This document shows positions 8,694 through 18,700 of a stretch of 64,000 nucleotides of DNA, piece by piece. The notes under the pieces are model-generated. The model made no database searches and was not told the origin of the DNA. It worked only from the letters and a program-made list of their open reading frames with translations. Origin of the DNA: Polyangium sp. y55x31 (GTDB lineage Bacteria > Myxococcota_A > Polyangia > Polyangiales > Polyangiaceae); contig NZ_JARZHG010000042.1 of NCBI RefSeq assembly GCF_029946505.1, forward strand, positions 1-64,000, in the 5' to 3' direction. Both the position numbers and the translations under genes were made by a program. Each line of letters starts with the position of its first letter. Position 1 is the first letter of the stretch.

Positions 8694-10808
8694 TCAAAGA
8701 TCGAGCTGCATGCCGAGCTCGACGACGCGCTCCGGGGGCAGGTTGAAGAAGTTGGTCGCCCCGGTCGCGTTGCGCGACAGGAAACCGAAGATGGTCTCGG
8801 ACACCTTGTCCATCTTCCCCTTGCCCGTGGCGAGCAGGGTCTCGCGGCCGAGGTAGTACGTCGTCTCGTCGGGCCCGATCCTGAGGCCGAGCTTGGCCTT
8901 GGCCACGGCGAGCAGCACGGGCACGTTCGTGTCTTCCATGAAGCCCGAGCGGAAGATGATCCGGTAGAAATCGTCGGCGATGAGCGAGGCCTCGACCCGC
9001 TTCTCCGGCGCCACGCGCGGGATGCGCTCCGGGATCACGGTCACGAGCAGGACCACCTTCTGCAGGGCCTTGCTGCGGCTGACGTGGTGGAGCAGGACGG
9101 GCGGCGCCTCCTCGGCGCTCGACGTGAGGAAGACCGCGGCGCCGTCCACGCGGGCGGCCGTCTTTCCGGTCCGCAGCTCCTCCAGAACCTCGGAGAGCGG
9201 GCGCGTGCGCTTCTTGAACTCCTGCCCGAGCAGCGCGCGGCCCTTCCGCCAGATCGCCATGCACACGAAGATCATCGAGGCGATGAGGAACGGCACGTAA
9301 CCGCCGTCGAAGAACTTGAGCAGGTTCGCGCCGAGGAACGCGAGGTCGAACGTCAGGAAGAGCAGGAGCAAGGGCAGCGCCTTCGCGAGCGACCAGTGCC
9401 AGCGCTCGCGCACGACGACGAAGAAGACGATCGACGTGATGGTCATGGAGCCCGTGACGGCGAGGCCGTACGCCGAGGCGAGCTTCGACGACTCGCGGAA
9501 GGAGAGCACGAGCACCATGCACGCGGCGAACAGGGCCCAGTTGACCTCGGGGATGTAGATCTGGCCCTCGGTCTCCGAGGAGGTGTGCTTGACCTGGACG
9601 CGCGGCAGGAAGCCGAGCTGCACGCCCTGCCGCGTGAGGGAGTAGGCGCCGGAGATCATGGCCTGCGAGGCGATGACGGCGGCCGCGGTGGCGAGCGCGA
9701 CGAGCGCGTACGTGGCCGGGCCCTTGGGGACGAGGGAGAAGAAGGGGTTTTCCGCCGCCTCGGGATGCTGGAGCAGGAGCGCGCCCTGGCCGAAATAATT
9801 GAAGGCGAGCGACGGCATGACCATGCCGTACCAGGCATAGGTGATGGGCTTGCGGCCGAAATGCCCCATGTCCGCGTAGAGCGCCTCGCCGCCGGTCACG
9901 CAGAGGACGACGGAGCCGAGGATGACGAACGCGTGCCACTTGTTGGCGAGGAAAAACGTGACGGCGTACGCGGGATTGACGGCCGCGAGCACAGCGGGGT
10001 TCTTGGCGACGAAGTAAGCGCCGAGGCCGCCGAGCGTGAGGAACCAGAGGATCATGATCGGCCCGAAGACCTTGCCGATCCCGGCCGTCCCGCGCTTCTG
10101 GACCCAGAAGAGCCCGAGCAGGATGAGGACGGTGATCGGCAAGACCGCGGGCTTGAGCGAGCTCGCGCCGACCGCGAGGCCCTCGACGGCGCTGAGGACG
10201 CTGATGGCCGGGGTGATGACGCCGTCGCCGTAGAGGAGCGAGGCGCCGAAGAGGACGAGGGCAGCGATCCAGCCGATGTGCGTCTTGTTCTTCGGCCGTA
10301 GGTTCTCGGGCACGAGGGCGAGCAGCGCCATGGTGCCGCCTTCGCCTTCGTTGTCCGCTCGGAGGACGAAGGTGAGGTACTTGACCGCGACGACCATGGA
10401 GAGCGACCAGAACATGAGCGAGAGGAGCCCGAGCACGTTCTCGGGGCTGGCCTTGACCCCGTGCGGCGCGGTGACGCACTCCTTGACGGCGTAGAGCGGG
10501 CTCGTGCCGATGTCGCCGAAGACGACGCCGAGCGCCGCGAGGACGAGGCCCGGGAGGGCGCCGGGGGCGTGTCCGTGGCCGTGTCCGTGTCCGTGGTCGC
10601 CCTGGGCGTGGTCGCTCGCGTGACCGGCGCCGGGGGCTGCGCCGTGGGCGGCTGCGGCGTCGGCGGCGGCGTCGGCGGCGGCGGCTGCTGCGGCGGCCTC
10701 GTGGACCTGGAAGGCGCCCACGATGCTCGGTTCGTCGGCCATGGCATGGGTCGGCTCGGGAGAAGCGGGCGAGGCCGCTTCCGGGGCCGGGGTCGGATCG
10801 TCGTTCAT
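8694..10808 (-). CDS. kup: Kup-family potassium uptake transporter
   Basis: A 704-residue inner-membrane protein of the KUP/HAK/KT family (K+:H+ symport). The family signature GVVFGDIGTSPLYAVKE begins the first of about 12 membrane helices; GYGDGVITPAISVLSA-like residues, GGEALYADMGHFG and SLAFNYFGQGALLL are further family motifs, and a cytosolic C-terminal domain follows. It is unusual in having about 90 extra N-terminal residues, made of Ala/Glu-rich sequence and a His-Gly run (HGHGHGHGH), a plausible metal-binding or low-complexity tail. The ATG at 10808 was preferred to a TTG eight codons upstream; no strong Shine-Dalgarno is seen at either. Confidence 0.93.
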   Translation of the reverse strand: MNDDPTPAPEAASPASPEPTHAMADEPSIVGAFQVHEAAAAAAAADAAADAAAAHGAAPGAGHASDHAQGDHGHGHGHGHAPGALPGLVLAALGVVFGDIGTSPLYAVKECVTAPHGVKASPENVLGLLSLMFWSLSMVVAVKYLTFVLRADNEGEGGTMALLALVPENLRPKNKTHIGWIAALVLFGASLLYGDGVITPAISVLSAVEGLAVGASSLKPAVLPITVLILLGLFWVQKRGTAGIGKVFGPIMILWFLTLGGLGAYFVAKNPAVLAAVNPAYAVTFFLANKWHAFVILGSVVLCVTGGEALYADMGHFGRKPITYAWYGMVMPSLAFNYFGQGALLLQHPEAAENPFFSLVPKGPATYALVALATAAAVIASQAMISGAYSLTRQGVQLGFLPRVQVKHTSSETEGQIYIPEVNWALFAACMVLVLSFRESSKLASAYGLAVTGSMTITSIVFFVVVRERWHWSLAKALPLLLLFLTFDLAFLGANLLKFFDGGYVPFLIASMIFVCMAIWRKGRALLGQEFKKRTRPLSEVLEELRTGKTAARVDGAAVFLTSSAEEAPPVLLHHVSRSKALQKVVLLVTVIPERIPRVAPEKRVEASLIADDFYRIIFRSGFMEDTNVPVLLAVAKAKLGLRIGPDETTYYLGRETLLATGKGKMDKVSETIFGFLSRNATGATNFFNLPPERVVELGMQLDL

Positions 10809-10832
10809 CGCGGGGGGCGACGCTACACCCAA

Positions 10833-10880
10833 GCGGGCGGGGGCGGAAGCGGGGGCAGAGGCGGGGGCAGAAGCGGGGAC
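10833..10880. repeat. short G-rich tandem repeat
   Basis: About four imperfect copies of a 12-base GCGGGGGCAGAG-like unit lie between the kup start and the end of the ABC permease gene. It could form G-quadruplex-like structure on the plus strand or act as a weak terminator for the minus-strand gene; nothing more can be said. Confidence 0.5.
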
Positions 10881-10900
10881 GGCGACCGTACCGTCGTGGC

Positions 10901-13900
10901 CTAGAGATCCACGCGCTTGCGGTTGTCCGACGACACGCGGTCGATCAGCTTGTTGTTCGGATCAAAGCCGGCTTCATGGGGCTCCGCGTCGACCACGACG
11001 GTCACCTCCTGGTGCTGCTTGGTCACGTGGTGGCGGTCGAGGTACAGCACCTCTTCGTCCCCCTCCTTGCCCGACTTGCCACGCGCGAAGACGCCGACCT
11101 CGATCCAGTCGTCGAGCTCGCCCGCCGTCTCCTTGCCCTTGCCGTCGGCGTAACGCTTGTCCGCGTAGAGCTCGAGGGTCACCTCGTACTTGCCGTCGCT
11201 GCGCTTGCGTGCGGTCGCGGCCTGCACGCGGTTGTCGTAGAAGCAGATCTTCTCGAACAGGTCGGTGATCAGCGCCTGGTGCGCCGGACCGGCCTCGGCG
11301 CGGATGTACGTCAGAAGCTCGGCCGACGTCGTGAACGGCGGGTTCTGGTAACCTTTGTCCTGCAGGAACTTCTTCAGCGCGCGATTGAGCGCGGCCTCGC
11401 CGATCTCCTCGCGCAGGCGGTAGAAGACGAGCGATCCCTTCTGGTAGTGGATGTACTGCTGGTTCTCCACCCGGTAGAGCGGTAGCTCCTCGACCCGCTC
11501 GCCGCCGCGGCCGGCGAGGTACTTGTCGAGCTCCTCCTTGAGGAAACGTCGCATCTTGGCGCGGCCGTATTCCTGCTCCATCACCATCAACGCCGAATAC
11601 TGCGAGAGCGACTCCGACAGCACCGTCGCCCCCTGCACGTTGGCGCCGATCACCTGATGCGCCCACCACTGGTGCGCGATCTCGTGCGCGGTCACGTAAT
11701 ACACGTAATCGATGGCGCTGTCGTCGCGCAGGTCGGCGATGAAGCCGATCGACTCCGAATAAGGGATCGTATTGGCGAAGCTCTGGGCGAAGCTCGCGTA
11801 CCCTGGAAACTCGATGATCCGCACCTGGCGGTGCTGGTACGGCGTGAAGTTGGCTTCGTAATACGAGAGCGACTTGCGCACCGCCTCGATCATGCGATCG
11901 ACGTTGTACGGATGCTTGGGGTCGTAATAGATCTCGATCGGGATCTGCTCGGGCGTGCCTTCCTTGTAAAACCCCTTCTTCACCTGCCAGCGCGCCGAAA
12001 GGAAGGCGTAGAAGTTCAGCATCGGCCGGTCCATGGCGTAGCTGAAGCAGCGACGGCCATCGCGCTGGAACTCCTCCTTCAGGTAACCCGGCGCGAGCGC
12101 GGTCTGATCGGGCGCGGTGCAGATGGTGGTATTGAAGAGGATCCAATCGCCATCGTCGCCGATGTAGGTGCTCGCGCGCGCCGCCTGGTCTTCCAGCTTG
12201 GGCATGCGGGTGGGCTCACCCAGCCCGCGCTTGCGGCGGTCGTTCCGGTCTTCGAGCTGGGCGCGCTCGTCGTAGCCGAACTGCGGGAACATGCGGTTGT
12301 TGAAGAAGCTCCCGTTCTCGACGATCTGCGTCTGCAAGAGCTCGTTCGTGATGCCATTCGGGTGGTAGTCGAGCTTGAAGCGTACCTCCCGCTCCTCGCC
12401 CGGCAGCATCGGCTGCTGGAGACGATAGATGCGGTAGCCCAGCGGGGCGTCGTGTTTCACGAGCTCGGCGCCGCCGAGGTCGATCGCGACGAGCGCCTTG
12501 TCGTCGAGGGTGACGTGCACCTCTTGGATCGGCGAGGCGTGTGGGTTGTCCACGCGGTAGACCCCATCGACGCGCAGGACAAGCGTCTCGGGACGCAGAT
12601 CGACCTGTATCGACGCGGCCATGATCTTCGGCTGCGGCAGATTCTTGTAGGCGCCGTATTCCTTTTCGTAACGCGCCGAAAGGTCGAGCTTCTGCTCCGA
12701 CGAACGGTACTCGTTGCGGATGTTCGTGTTCCAGTACAGGAAGCCGCCCACGGCCGCGAACGAAAGCAGGCTCAATGCGAACGCCGCACCCAGCCGGCCG
12801 CGCAGCCGCTCCCGCGCCACCACGAAGCGCTCGCGCCGGCTGCCGATGCTGCCGCGCATCCAGAACGCCACCGACAAGAACAAGAGCGCAAGCAAGAGCA
12901 GGCCCCAGTACCCCTGGAACCAGAGCTGCGGCGCCAAGAAATGGCCATACCCGTTCATGTCCGAATACGGCGCGATCGGCCAGCTACCGAAGTTGTAGAG
13001 GTGATGGCTGAAGTCGATCAGGCCGAGCGCAGTCTGCAGGATGAGCAAGAGGATCAGCAGCGCATGACCGACGAACTTGTTGTTGCTGAACACCTGCAGG
13101 GTCAATGCCATGCCGCCCATCAGCACGTACACGCTGGAGTCGAGCGTCAGCGTCTTCAAGTACAAGAGCGGCTCGAGCTGGGTATACCCCTTGGCGAGCT
13201 GGATGAGCATCGCGGTGACCCCGCCGATGACCTGGAACGCGGCGATCACCGCGAGCAGGGCCCCGAACTTGGCGAGGAGTGGCACCCAGCTCGGCACGGG
13301 CATCGCATCGGTGACCTCGTGGATCTTCGCGCCGCGCTCCTTCCACACGAGCTCGCCGGCGTAGAACAGCACGATGATCACCAGCAGGAAGCTGTAACTG
13401 CCCTGCAGCGCAGACAGCATCTGCGAGGTCACCGGGTAAATCGGCGTGGCATACATGGTGCGGCGCAGCAGCGCGGTCGGGATGAAGTTGGCCATGCCGA
13501 ACGCGAGCATCACGAGGAACGGCACGCTGCGGAGCACGCCCACGGTGTCGAAACGCAACTGGCGCAGGAGCTGCCGCCACACCGTGCGGGTCGTGAACAC
13601 GGGCTCGGGCCTTTGCACCGCCGTCACGGCGACGGGCCGGGCCGCGAGATCCGCCGCCGCGAGCGCCTCCGCCTTCGCATTCCGGCCCCAGCGCCGGCGA
13701 CCGGTGCCGCTGCGCTCGGTCTTGAACAGCGCGAACGTCGCCGCAAACAACGCCGCGGCAATGGCGGTCCACAACGCGCGGTTGGCGAGGAGATACCCCC
13801 CCATCGCCGGCAGGCCGGTATTACGCTCCTCCGCCGACCAGTAGCGGATCGTGCGCTCGAGCGCGCGCGTGCCGAGCGGATCCATCAACGTCGCTGCCCA

Positions 13901-14506
13901 GACGTTGTCGAGGTTGCGCAAGAGCGCGGAGCTCACGCCGTACAGCACGAAAAACGCGATCACGCCGATGTAGACCCACAGGATGCTGCGTGTCACCACC
14001 GCCATCAGCGAGAGTAACCCACCGGTGAAAAGCAGGTTCGGGATCACGAACACCACGAACGCCCACAGGTAGGGCCTGAGCGACACCGGCCCGAGGCGCG
14101 CGGGATCGATCCACGGCATGAATTGCGCCACGAACATGCCGAGGCCAATCACGAAGTACACGACCAGGCTCGCCGCGAGCGCCGCGCCGAGCCGGCCCAG
14201 CAAGTAATCACGTTTGCGGATCGGGCTGGCGAAAAAGAGCTCGGCCGTGCCCTGGTCGAAGTCGCGCAAAAGAGCGCCGGTGATGAAGATCGTGATGACC
14301 AGCATCCCGAGCAAGGTGAACAGCGCGAGCCAGGTGGAGATCACCGTCGGCGCATTGCGGAAGACGTTGCCGATGCTCCCGCCGAGCTGGACGGCCTCGC
14401 TGCCGGCCGCCCCGAACGCCAGCAATCCGAACAAGCCCGCGATGAGCCAGAGCAGCGGAGACCGGAGCTGCTCGCGCAGCTCGAAGCGAAAGAGTTCACG
14501 GATCAT
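10901..14506 (-). CDS. ABC transporter permease fused to an M1-family metallopeptidase
   Basis: A 1201-residue membrane protein. The N-terminal part (about 1-600) has two sets of membrane helices of the ABC-2 permease type. The C-terminal part (about 640-1200) is a gluzincin domain with HEIAH at residues 941-945 and the downstream Glu in VLSESLSQYSALMVMEQEYG, giving the two His and one Glu zinc ligands and the catalytic Glu942. Such fusions are annotated as ABC permease/M1 aminopeptidase in Bacteroidota and Pseudomonadota. The matching ATPase ends 12 bases upstream. The pair probably exports or processes a peptide or lipoprotein at the outer face of the inner membrane; the substrate is unknown. 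Confidence 0.9.
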   Translation of the reverse strand: MIRELFRFELREQLRSPLLWLIAGLFGLLAFGAAGSEAVQLGGSIGNVFRNAPTVISTWLALFTLLGMLVITIFITGALLRDFDQGTAELFFASPIRKRDYLLGRLGAALAASLVVYFVIGLGMFVAQFMPWIDPARLGPVSLRPYLWAFVVFVIPNLLFTGGLLSLMAVVTRSILWVYIGVIAFFVLYGVSSALLRNLDNVWAATLMDPLGTRALERTIRYWSAEERNTGLPAMGGYLLANRALWTAIAAALFAATFALFKTERSGTGRRRWGRNAKAEALAAADLAARPVAVTAVQRPEPVFTTRTVWRQLLRQLRFDTVGVLRSVPFLVMLAFGMANFIPTALLRRTMYATPIYPVTSQMLSALQGSYSFLLVIIVLFYAGELVWKERGAKIHEVTDAMPVPSWVPLLAKFGALLAVIAAFQVIGGVTAMLIQLAKGYTQLEPLLYLKTLTLDSSVYVLMGGMALTLQVFSNNKFVGHALLILLLILQTALGLIDFSHHLYNFGSWPIAPYSDMNGYGHFLAPQLWFQGYWGLLLLALLFLSVAFWMRGSIGSRRERFVVARERLRGRLGAAFALSLLSFAAVGGFLYWNTNIRNEYRSSEQKLDLSARYEKEYGAYKNLPQPKIMAASIQVDLRPETLVLRVDGVYRVDNPHASPIQEVHVTLDDKALVAIDLGGAELVKHDAPLGYRIYRLQQPMLPGEEREVRFKLDYHPNGITNELLQTQIVENGSFFNNRMFPQFGYDERAQLEDRNDRRKRGLGEPTRMPKLEDQAARASTYIGDDGDWILFNTTICTAPDQTALAPGYLKEEFQRDGRRCFSYAMDRPMLNFYAFLSARWQVKKGFYKEGTPEQIPIEIYYDPKHPYNVDRMIEAVRKSLSYYEANFTPYQHRQVRIIEFPGYASFAQSFANTIPYSESIGFIADLRDDSAIDYVYYVTAHEIAHQWWAHQVIGANVQGATVLSESLSQYSALMVMEQEYGRAKMRRFLKEELDKYLAGRGGERVEELPLYRVENQQYIHYQKGSLVFYRLREEIGEAALNRALKKFLQDKGYQNPPFTTSAELLTYIRAEAGPAHQALITDLFEKICFYDNRVQAATARKRSDGKYEVTLELYADKRYADGKGKETAGELDDWIEVGVFARGKSGKEGDEEVLYLDRHHVTKQHQEVTVVVDAEPHEAGFDPNNKLIDRVSSDNRKRVDL

Positions 14507-14518
14507 GGCAGCCCTACG

Positions 14519-15406
14519 TCAGGTGGCCTGCACACGCAGGAGCTGGAAGTAGACGTCCTCGAGGTTCGGCGCGACCTCTTCGAACCCATCCCCCGGGTCC
14601 TCGCCGCTGAACACATGGATCACCGGCCGGCCCGCCACGAGCCGCGTCGAAAGGACCGTATGGCGCGCCTCGTACTCGGGCAACGCCGCCTTCGTGACCT
14701 GCTTGCGCCAAACCTGATTGGCGAGCGCCGCAATCGCATCACTCGGCTTTCCCGTCCGCAGCACCTGGCCCTTGTTCAAGATGGCCATGGTCGGGCAAAG
14801 GTCGGTGACATCCTCGACGATGTGCGTGGACAGGATCACCGCCACATTCTCACCAATCTCAGCGAGCAAATTGAGGAAGCGATTGCGCTCCTCGGGATCG
14901 AGGCCAGCCGTGGGCTCGTCGACGATCACGAGGCGCGGACTCCCCAGGAGCGCCTGCGCGACGCCGAAGCGCTGCCGCATGCCGCCCGAGTACGTGCCGA
15001 GCTTGCGCTTGCGCACGTCCCACAGGTTCACTTGCTGGAGCAAGCCATCCACGACCTCACGGCGTTGCTTGCGCTGAGTGAGCCCCTTGAGCACGGCGAA
15101 ATGCTCCAGCATGTCCTCCGCGCTGACCTTGGGATAAACCCCAAAATCCTGCGGCAAGTAGCCGAGCTGGCGCCTTACCGCATCCTTGTCACGCAGCACA
15201 TCGATGCTCTTGCCGTCAGGACCTTCCAGGGTGGCCGTGCCGCTGTCGGCCTCCTGCAACGTCGCCAGCGTACGCATCAGAGACGATTTGCCAGCACCAT
15301 TCGGGCCGAGCAGGCCGAACATGCCACGCGGAATGTCGAGGGTGACGTCGTTCAACGCATGGACGCCGTTTTGATAGGTCTTGCTGAGGTTGCGAATGGC
15401 GAGCAT
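14519..15406 (-). CDS. ABC transporter ATP-binding protein
   Basis: A 295-residue ABC-2-type ATPase with Walker A GPNGAGKSS, Q-loop LPQDFG, signature YSGGMRQR, Walker B LVIVDEPTAGLD and switch His in STH. The start at 15406 begins exactly at the conserved MLAIRNLSKTY strand. The frame is open further upstream, but that part runs back through the palindromic repeat. It forms a two-gene operon with the permease-peptidase gene 12 bases downstream. The promoter should lie between 15407 and about 15555. Confidence 0.94.
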   Translation of the reverse strand: MLAIRNLSKTYQNGVHALNDVTLDIPRGMFGLLGPNGAGKSSLMRTLATLQEADSGTATLEGPDGKSIDVLRDKDAVRRQLGYLPQDFGVYPKVSAEDMLEHFAVLKGLTQRKQRREVVDGLLQQVNLWDVRKRKLGTYSGGMRQRFGVAQALLGSPRLVIVDEPTAGLDPEERNRFLNLLAEIGENVAVILSTHIVEDVTDLCPTMAILNKGQVLRTGKPSDAIAALANQVWRKQVTKAALPEYEARHTVLSTRLVAGRPVIHVFSGEDPGDGFEEVAPNLEDVYFQLLRVQAT

Positions 15407-15555
15407 GGATCCCCGCACGAAAAGCCCAAGGCCAGCGCACTGTCCCGGGGCCAATGAAACTGAATTTTCCGCGTTCGCGTACCATGCCCCTCGCACGGCG
15501 GTCAACCGTGCTCGGTGCGCGAGTCGTGCTTCCGATGGCCGCCGGAGGGCGTCGC

Positions 15556-15685
15556 GCTGGGGCGTTGCCCCAGGCCCCAGCAGGGGCTGTCCGCCCCTGC
15601 ACCCGGACCAGCGCAAGCGCTGGACTCGGGGTCGATGAACTGCGCGATGCGCAGTTCATCGAACAGGCCAGGTCAAGACCGGCGG
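15556..15685 (+). repeat. dispersed palindromic repeat, copy 2 (single unit)
   Basis: One unit of the repeat family: GGGGCGTTGCCCC hairpin, GC-rich stem, CCAGCGC/GCGCTGG hairpin at 15608-15622, then the perfect hairpin TCGATGAAC...GTTCATCGA at 15632-15662, and the trailing GGTCAAGACC palindrome. The second facing unit is absent. It lies between the divergent ABC ATPase and SBBP lipoprotein genes. The remainder of this 372-base gap holds the conserved promoter block at 15701-15774. Confidence 0.88.
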
Positions 15686-15700
15686 TCGCCGTGATCCAGG

Positions 15701-15774
15701 CCGCGGTTTCGCGTCTGTTTTTTGGGCAGTGCGGTCCGATTTGTTTAGGGTGTATCTCAGGAAAGCTGGAGTAC
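15701..15774 (+). promoter_or_regulatory. promoter-proximal block shared with the 24513 gene
   Basis: This block matches 24393-24458 at roughly three of four positions, although the two genes downstream are unrelated. Common core: GCGTCTGTTT, TTGGGC, then after 16 bases TTAGGGTGT. TTGGGC and (T/C)TTAGG with 16-base spacing could be -35 and -10 boxes of one sigma factor. It ends just before the ATG at 15779. Confidence 0.5.
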
Positions 15775-15778
15775 ACGT

Positions 15779-18700
15779 ATGCAAACGATGGGTCGCTTCT
15801 TGGGTTGGCTCGCGACGACGGTTTTTCTGTTGCCGCTCGCAGCGTGCAGCGATGAACCGGAACCAGGGACGAGCGGGGATGTCGCCTCATCGAGTAGCGG
15901 AAGCAGCGGCGGGAACGGCGACGCGGGCGGAAGCGGCGGCGGCGGCGGAAGCGGCGGCGGAAGTGGCGGCAGTGCCGGAAGCGGCGGCGGCGGAAGCGGC
16001 GGCGGTAGCGGGGGCGGCGGCGGAAGCGGGGGCGGAAGCGGAAGCGGCGGCGCGGGTGGCTTCGGCGGCTCCGGCGGAATGGCCGGCGCGGGCGGTAGCG
16101 GCGGAGCGGGTGGTTCCGGCGGAATGGCCGGCGCGGGCGGCGCGGGTGGCTCCGGCGGAGGCTCGATCCAGGAGCCCGTGGGCACGAGCCTACTCGTTCA
16201 GGTCCTCGATACGCAAAACCAGCCGGTTCCCTCCGCGGTCGTCACCGCGCAAAATGGCACCCCACGCCCGACCGACGGCGCAGGCTACATCCTCTTCGAC
16301 GACCTCACCCCCGGTCGATTCTCCGCCCGCGTCGAGCGTTTCGGCTATGCGCCCGCGAGCGTCGTCGTCGAATTGCCCCCGGGCGCCCATGGCGGGGCGG
16401 AGGTCCACCTGTTTCCCCTTCCCCCGCCGATTCCCTTCGACGCGACCGCGGGCGCCGCGCTCGATCAGGGACCGGTGCACGTGACCATTCCCTCGGGGGC
16501 GATCGTCGATGACATCGGCGAGCCGGTGACGGGGACGGTCGAGGCGACCATCGTGCCGCTGGATCCGAGCCAGGGACTCGCGAATGCCCCCGGGCCGCTC
16601 GAAGGGATCGCCGCCGGCAATGGCGCGACGGTCGGCCTCGAAAGCCTGTTCATGGCGGAGGTGACGTTGTGGCAGGGCAGCCAGAAGGTGCATCTCGCAC
16701 CGGGGAAGCGGGCGACGCTGGAGCTGGTGCTGCCGGATGCGGTGGCGGCGAACGTGCAGGAGTGGGAATGGATCCCGGCGTGGTGGTTCGATCTCGACGC
16801 GGGGATCTGGCGCGAGGAGGGCGAGGGGGTGATCCAGGCCTCGGTCGCCGAGCCCGGGAAGATGGCGTGGGTGGCCGAGGTGAGGCATTTCTCCTGGTGG
16901 AATTGCGACAGGCCATGGCAGGAGAAACATTGCTTCCTCGTGCCGGTGGTCTCGGTCGATGGGTCCGACGTGGCCTCCGGCATCTCCGTGAGCGCGTCGG
17001 GGGTGAGCTACGCGGGCTGGTCGTCCCCGGCGCTGACCGACGCGAACGGGCTCGCGTGCGTGGACGTCATGATGAACGGGACGGTAGAGCTCCAGGTCGG
17101 TCCGGCGAGCGCGCCGTTCGCGACGGTGACGGCCACCGGATCGGGGCCGGCCTCGAATTGTGGTGGCAATGGCGATGCGTGCACGATCCTGAGCCCGATC
17201 TCGCTGCCGCTCGACTCCGTTTGCACGCCGGGAACGTGGCAGGATTGCGGGTACAGCGGCCCCGCGGACACGGAAGGCGTCGGGATCTGCCAGGGAGGGA
17301 AAAAGTTCTGCAACGGCAGCGGGACGGGCTGGACCGCCTGCAGCGAGGTGCTGCCCCAGGCCGAGGGCTGCAGCTCGCCGCTGGATGACGACTGTGATGG
17401 GCTCGTGAACGAGGAAGGCAACGACTGCGCGTGCCTGCCGGGGGAGACGAAGGCCTGTTACACGGGGCCCAAAGGCACGCTGGGCATCGGGATATGCACG
17501 GCGGGGACACGAGCGTGCGTCAATGGGTTCTTCGGGCCTTGCCTCATGGAGGTAAAGCCCGAGCAGGAGAATTGCGCCACGCCGGAGGATGACAACTGCG
17601 ACGGGACGACCCAATGCACGTTGTGGAGCATGGTGTTCTGGGGAGGAGGTTACGAATGGGTCGGCGGGTTCGCGCTCGACAGCGCGGGCAACATGCTGAT
17701 GGCTGGTGCATTCGATCAATCCATCGATTTCGGCGGTGGGACACTCGTCAACGCGGGGAACTCTGGCTCGGATATCTTCGTGGCCAAGCTGGACACGAGC
17801 GGGAACCATCTCTGGAGCAAACGCTTTGGAGACACCAGTTACCAATACGCCAATGCGGCTGCGATCGACAGCGCGGACAACGTCCTGCTTGCCGGGGATT
17901 TCCAAGGCGCCGTGGACTTCGGCGGCGGTCCCCTCACCAGCGCGGGGAATTCGGACATCTACGTCGCAAAGCTGGACACGAACGGGAACCATCTCTGGAG
18001 CAAACGCTTTGGAGATTCCAGCTACCAGTCCGTCAGCGCGACGGCGACCGACAGCGCAGGCAACGTCTTCCTTGCCGGAGACTTCTATGGCACCGTGGAC
18101 TTCGGCGGCGGACCCTTCATCGGCGGGGGTTGGAACACGTACGTCGCGAAGCTGGACGCTGACGGCAACCACCTCTGGAGCAAGCACTTCGCGAACATCA
18201 TCCCCGCCGGAATGAGGATGGACAGCACAGGCAATGTCCTGGTCGCCGGAACCCTCTCGGGCACCGTGGACCTCGGCGGTGGGCCTCTCACGAGCCTGGG
18301 ATCCGACGACATCGTGGTGGCCAAGCTGGACGCCGATGGCAACCACGTCTGGAGCAAGCGCTTCGGGGATGTCAGTGATGAGCGCGTCCGTGCGATGGCG
18401 ATCGACAGCGCAGGCGACGTCTTGCTCCTGGGGTATTTCGCAGGCGACGTGGACTTCGGCGGCGGCCCTTTGACGAGCGCGGGGGGGATGGACATCTACC
18501 TGGCGAAGCTCGACGGGAACGGCGACCACGTCTGGAGCAAACGATTCGGAGATCCTTACTACCAGGACTCCACTGCGATGACCGTCGATGACGCCGGCAA
18601 CGTCCTCCTCACAGGATACTTCCAGGGCACCGTGAACTTCGGCGGCATCACTTTCACCGCGGTAGGCACAGAGTACTTCCAGGAAGACACCTTCGTGGTC

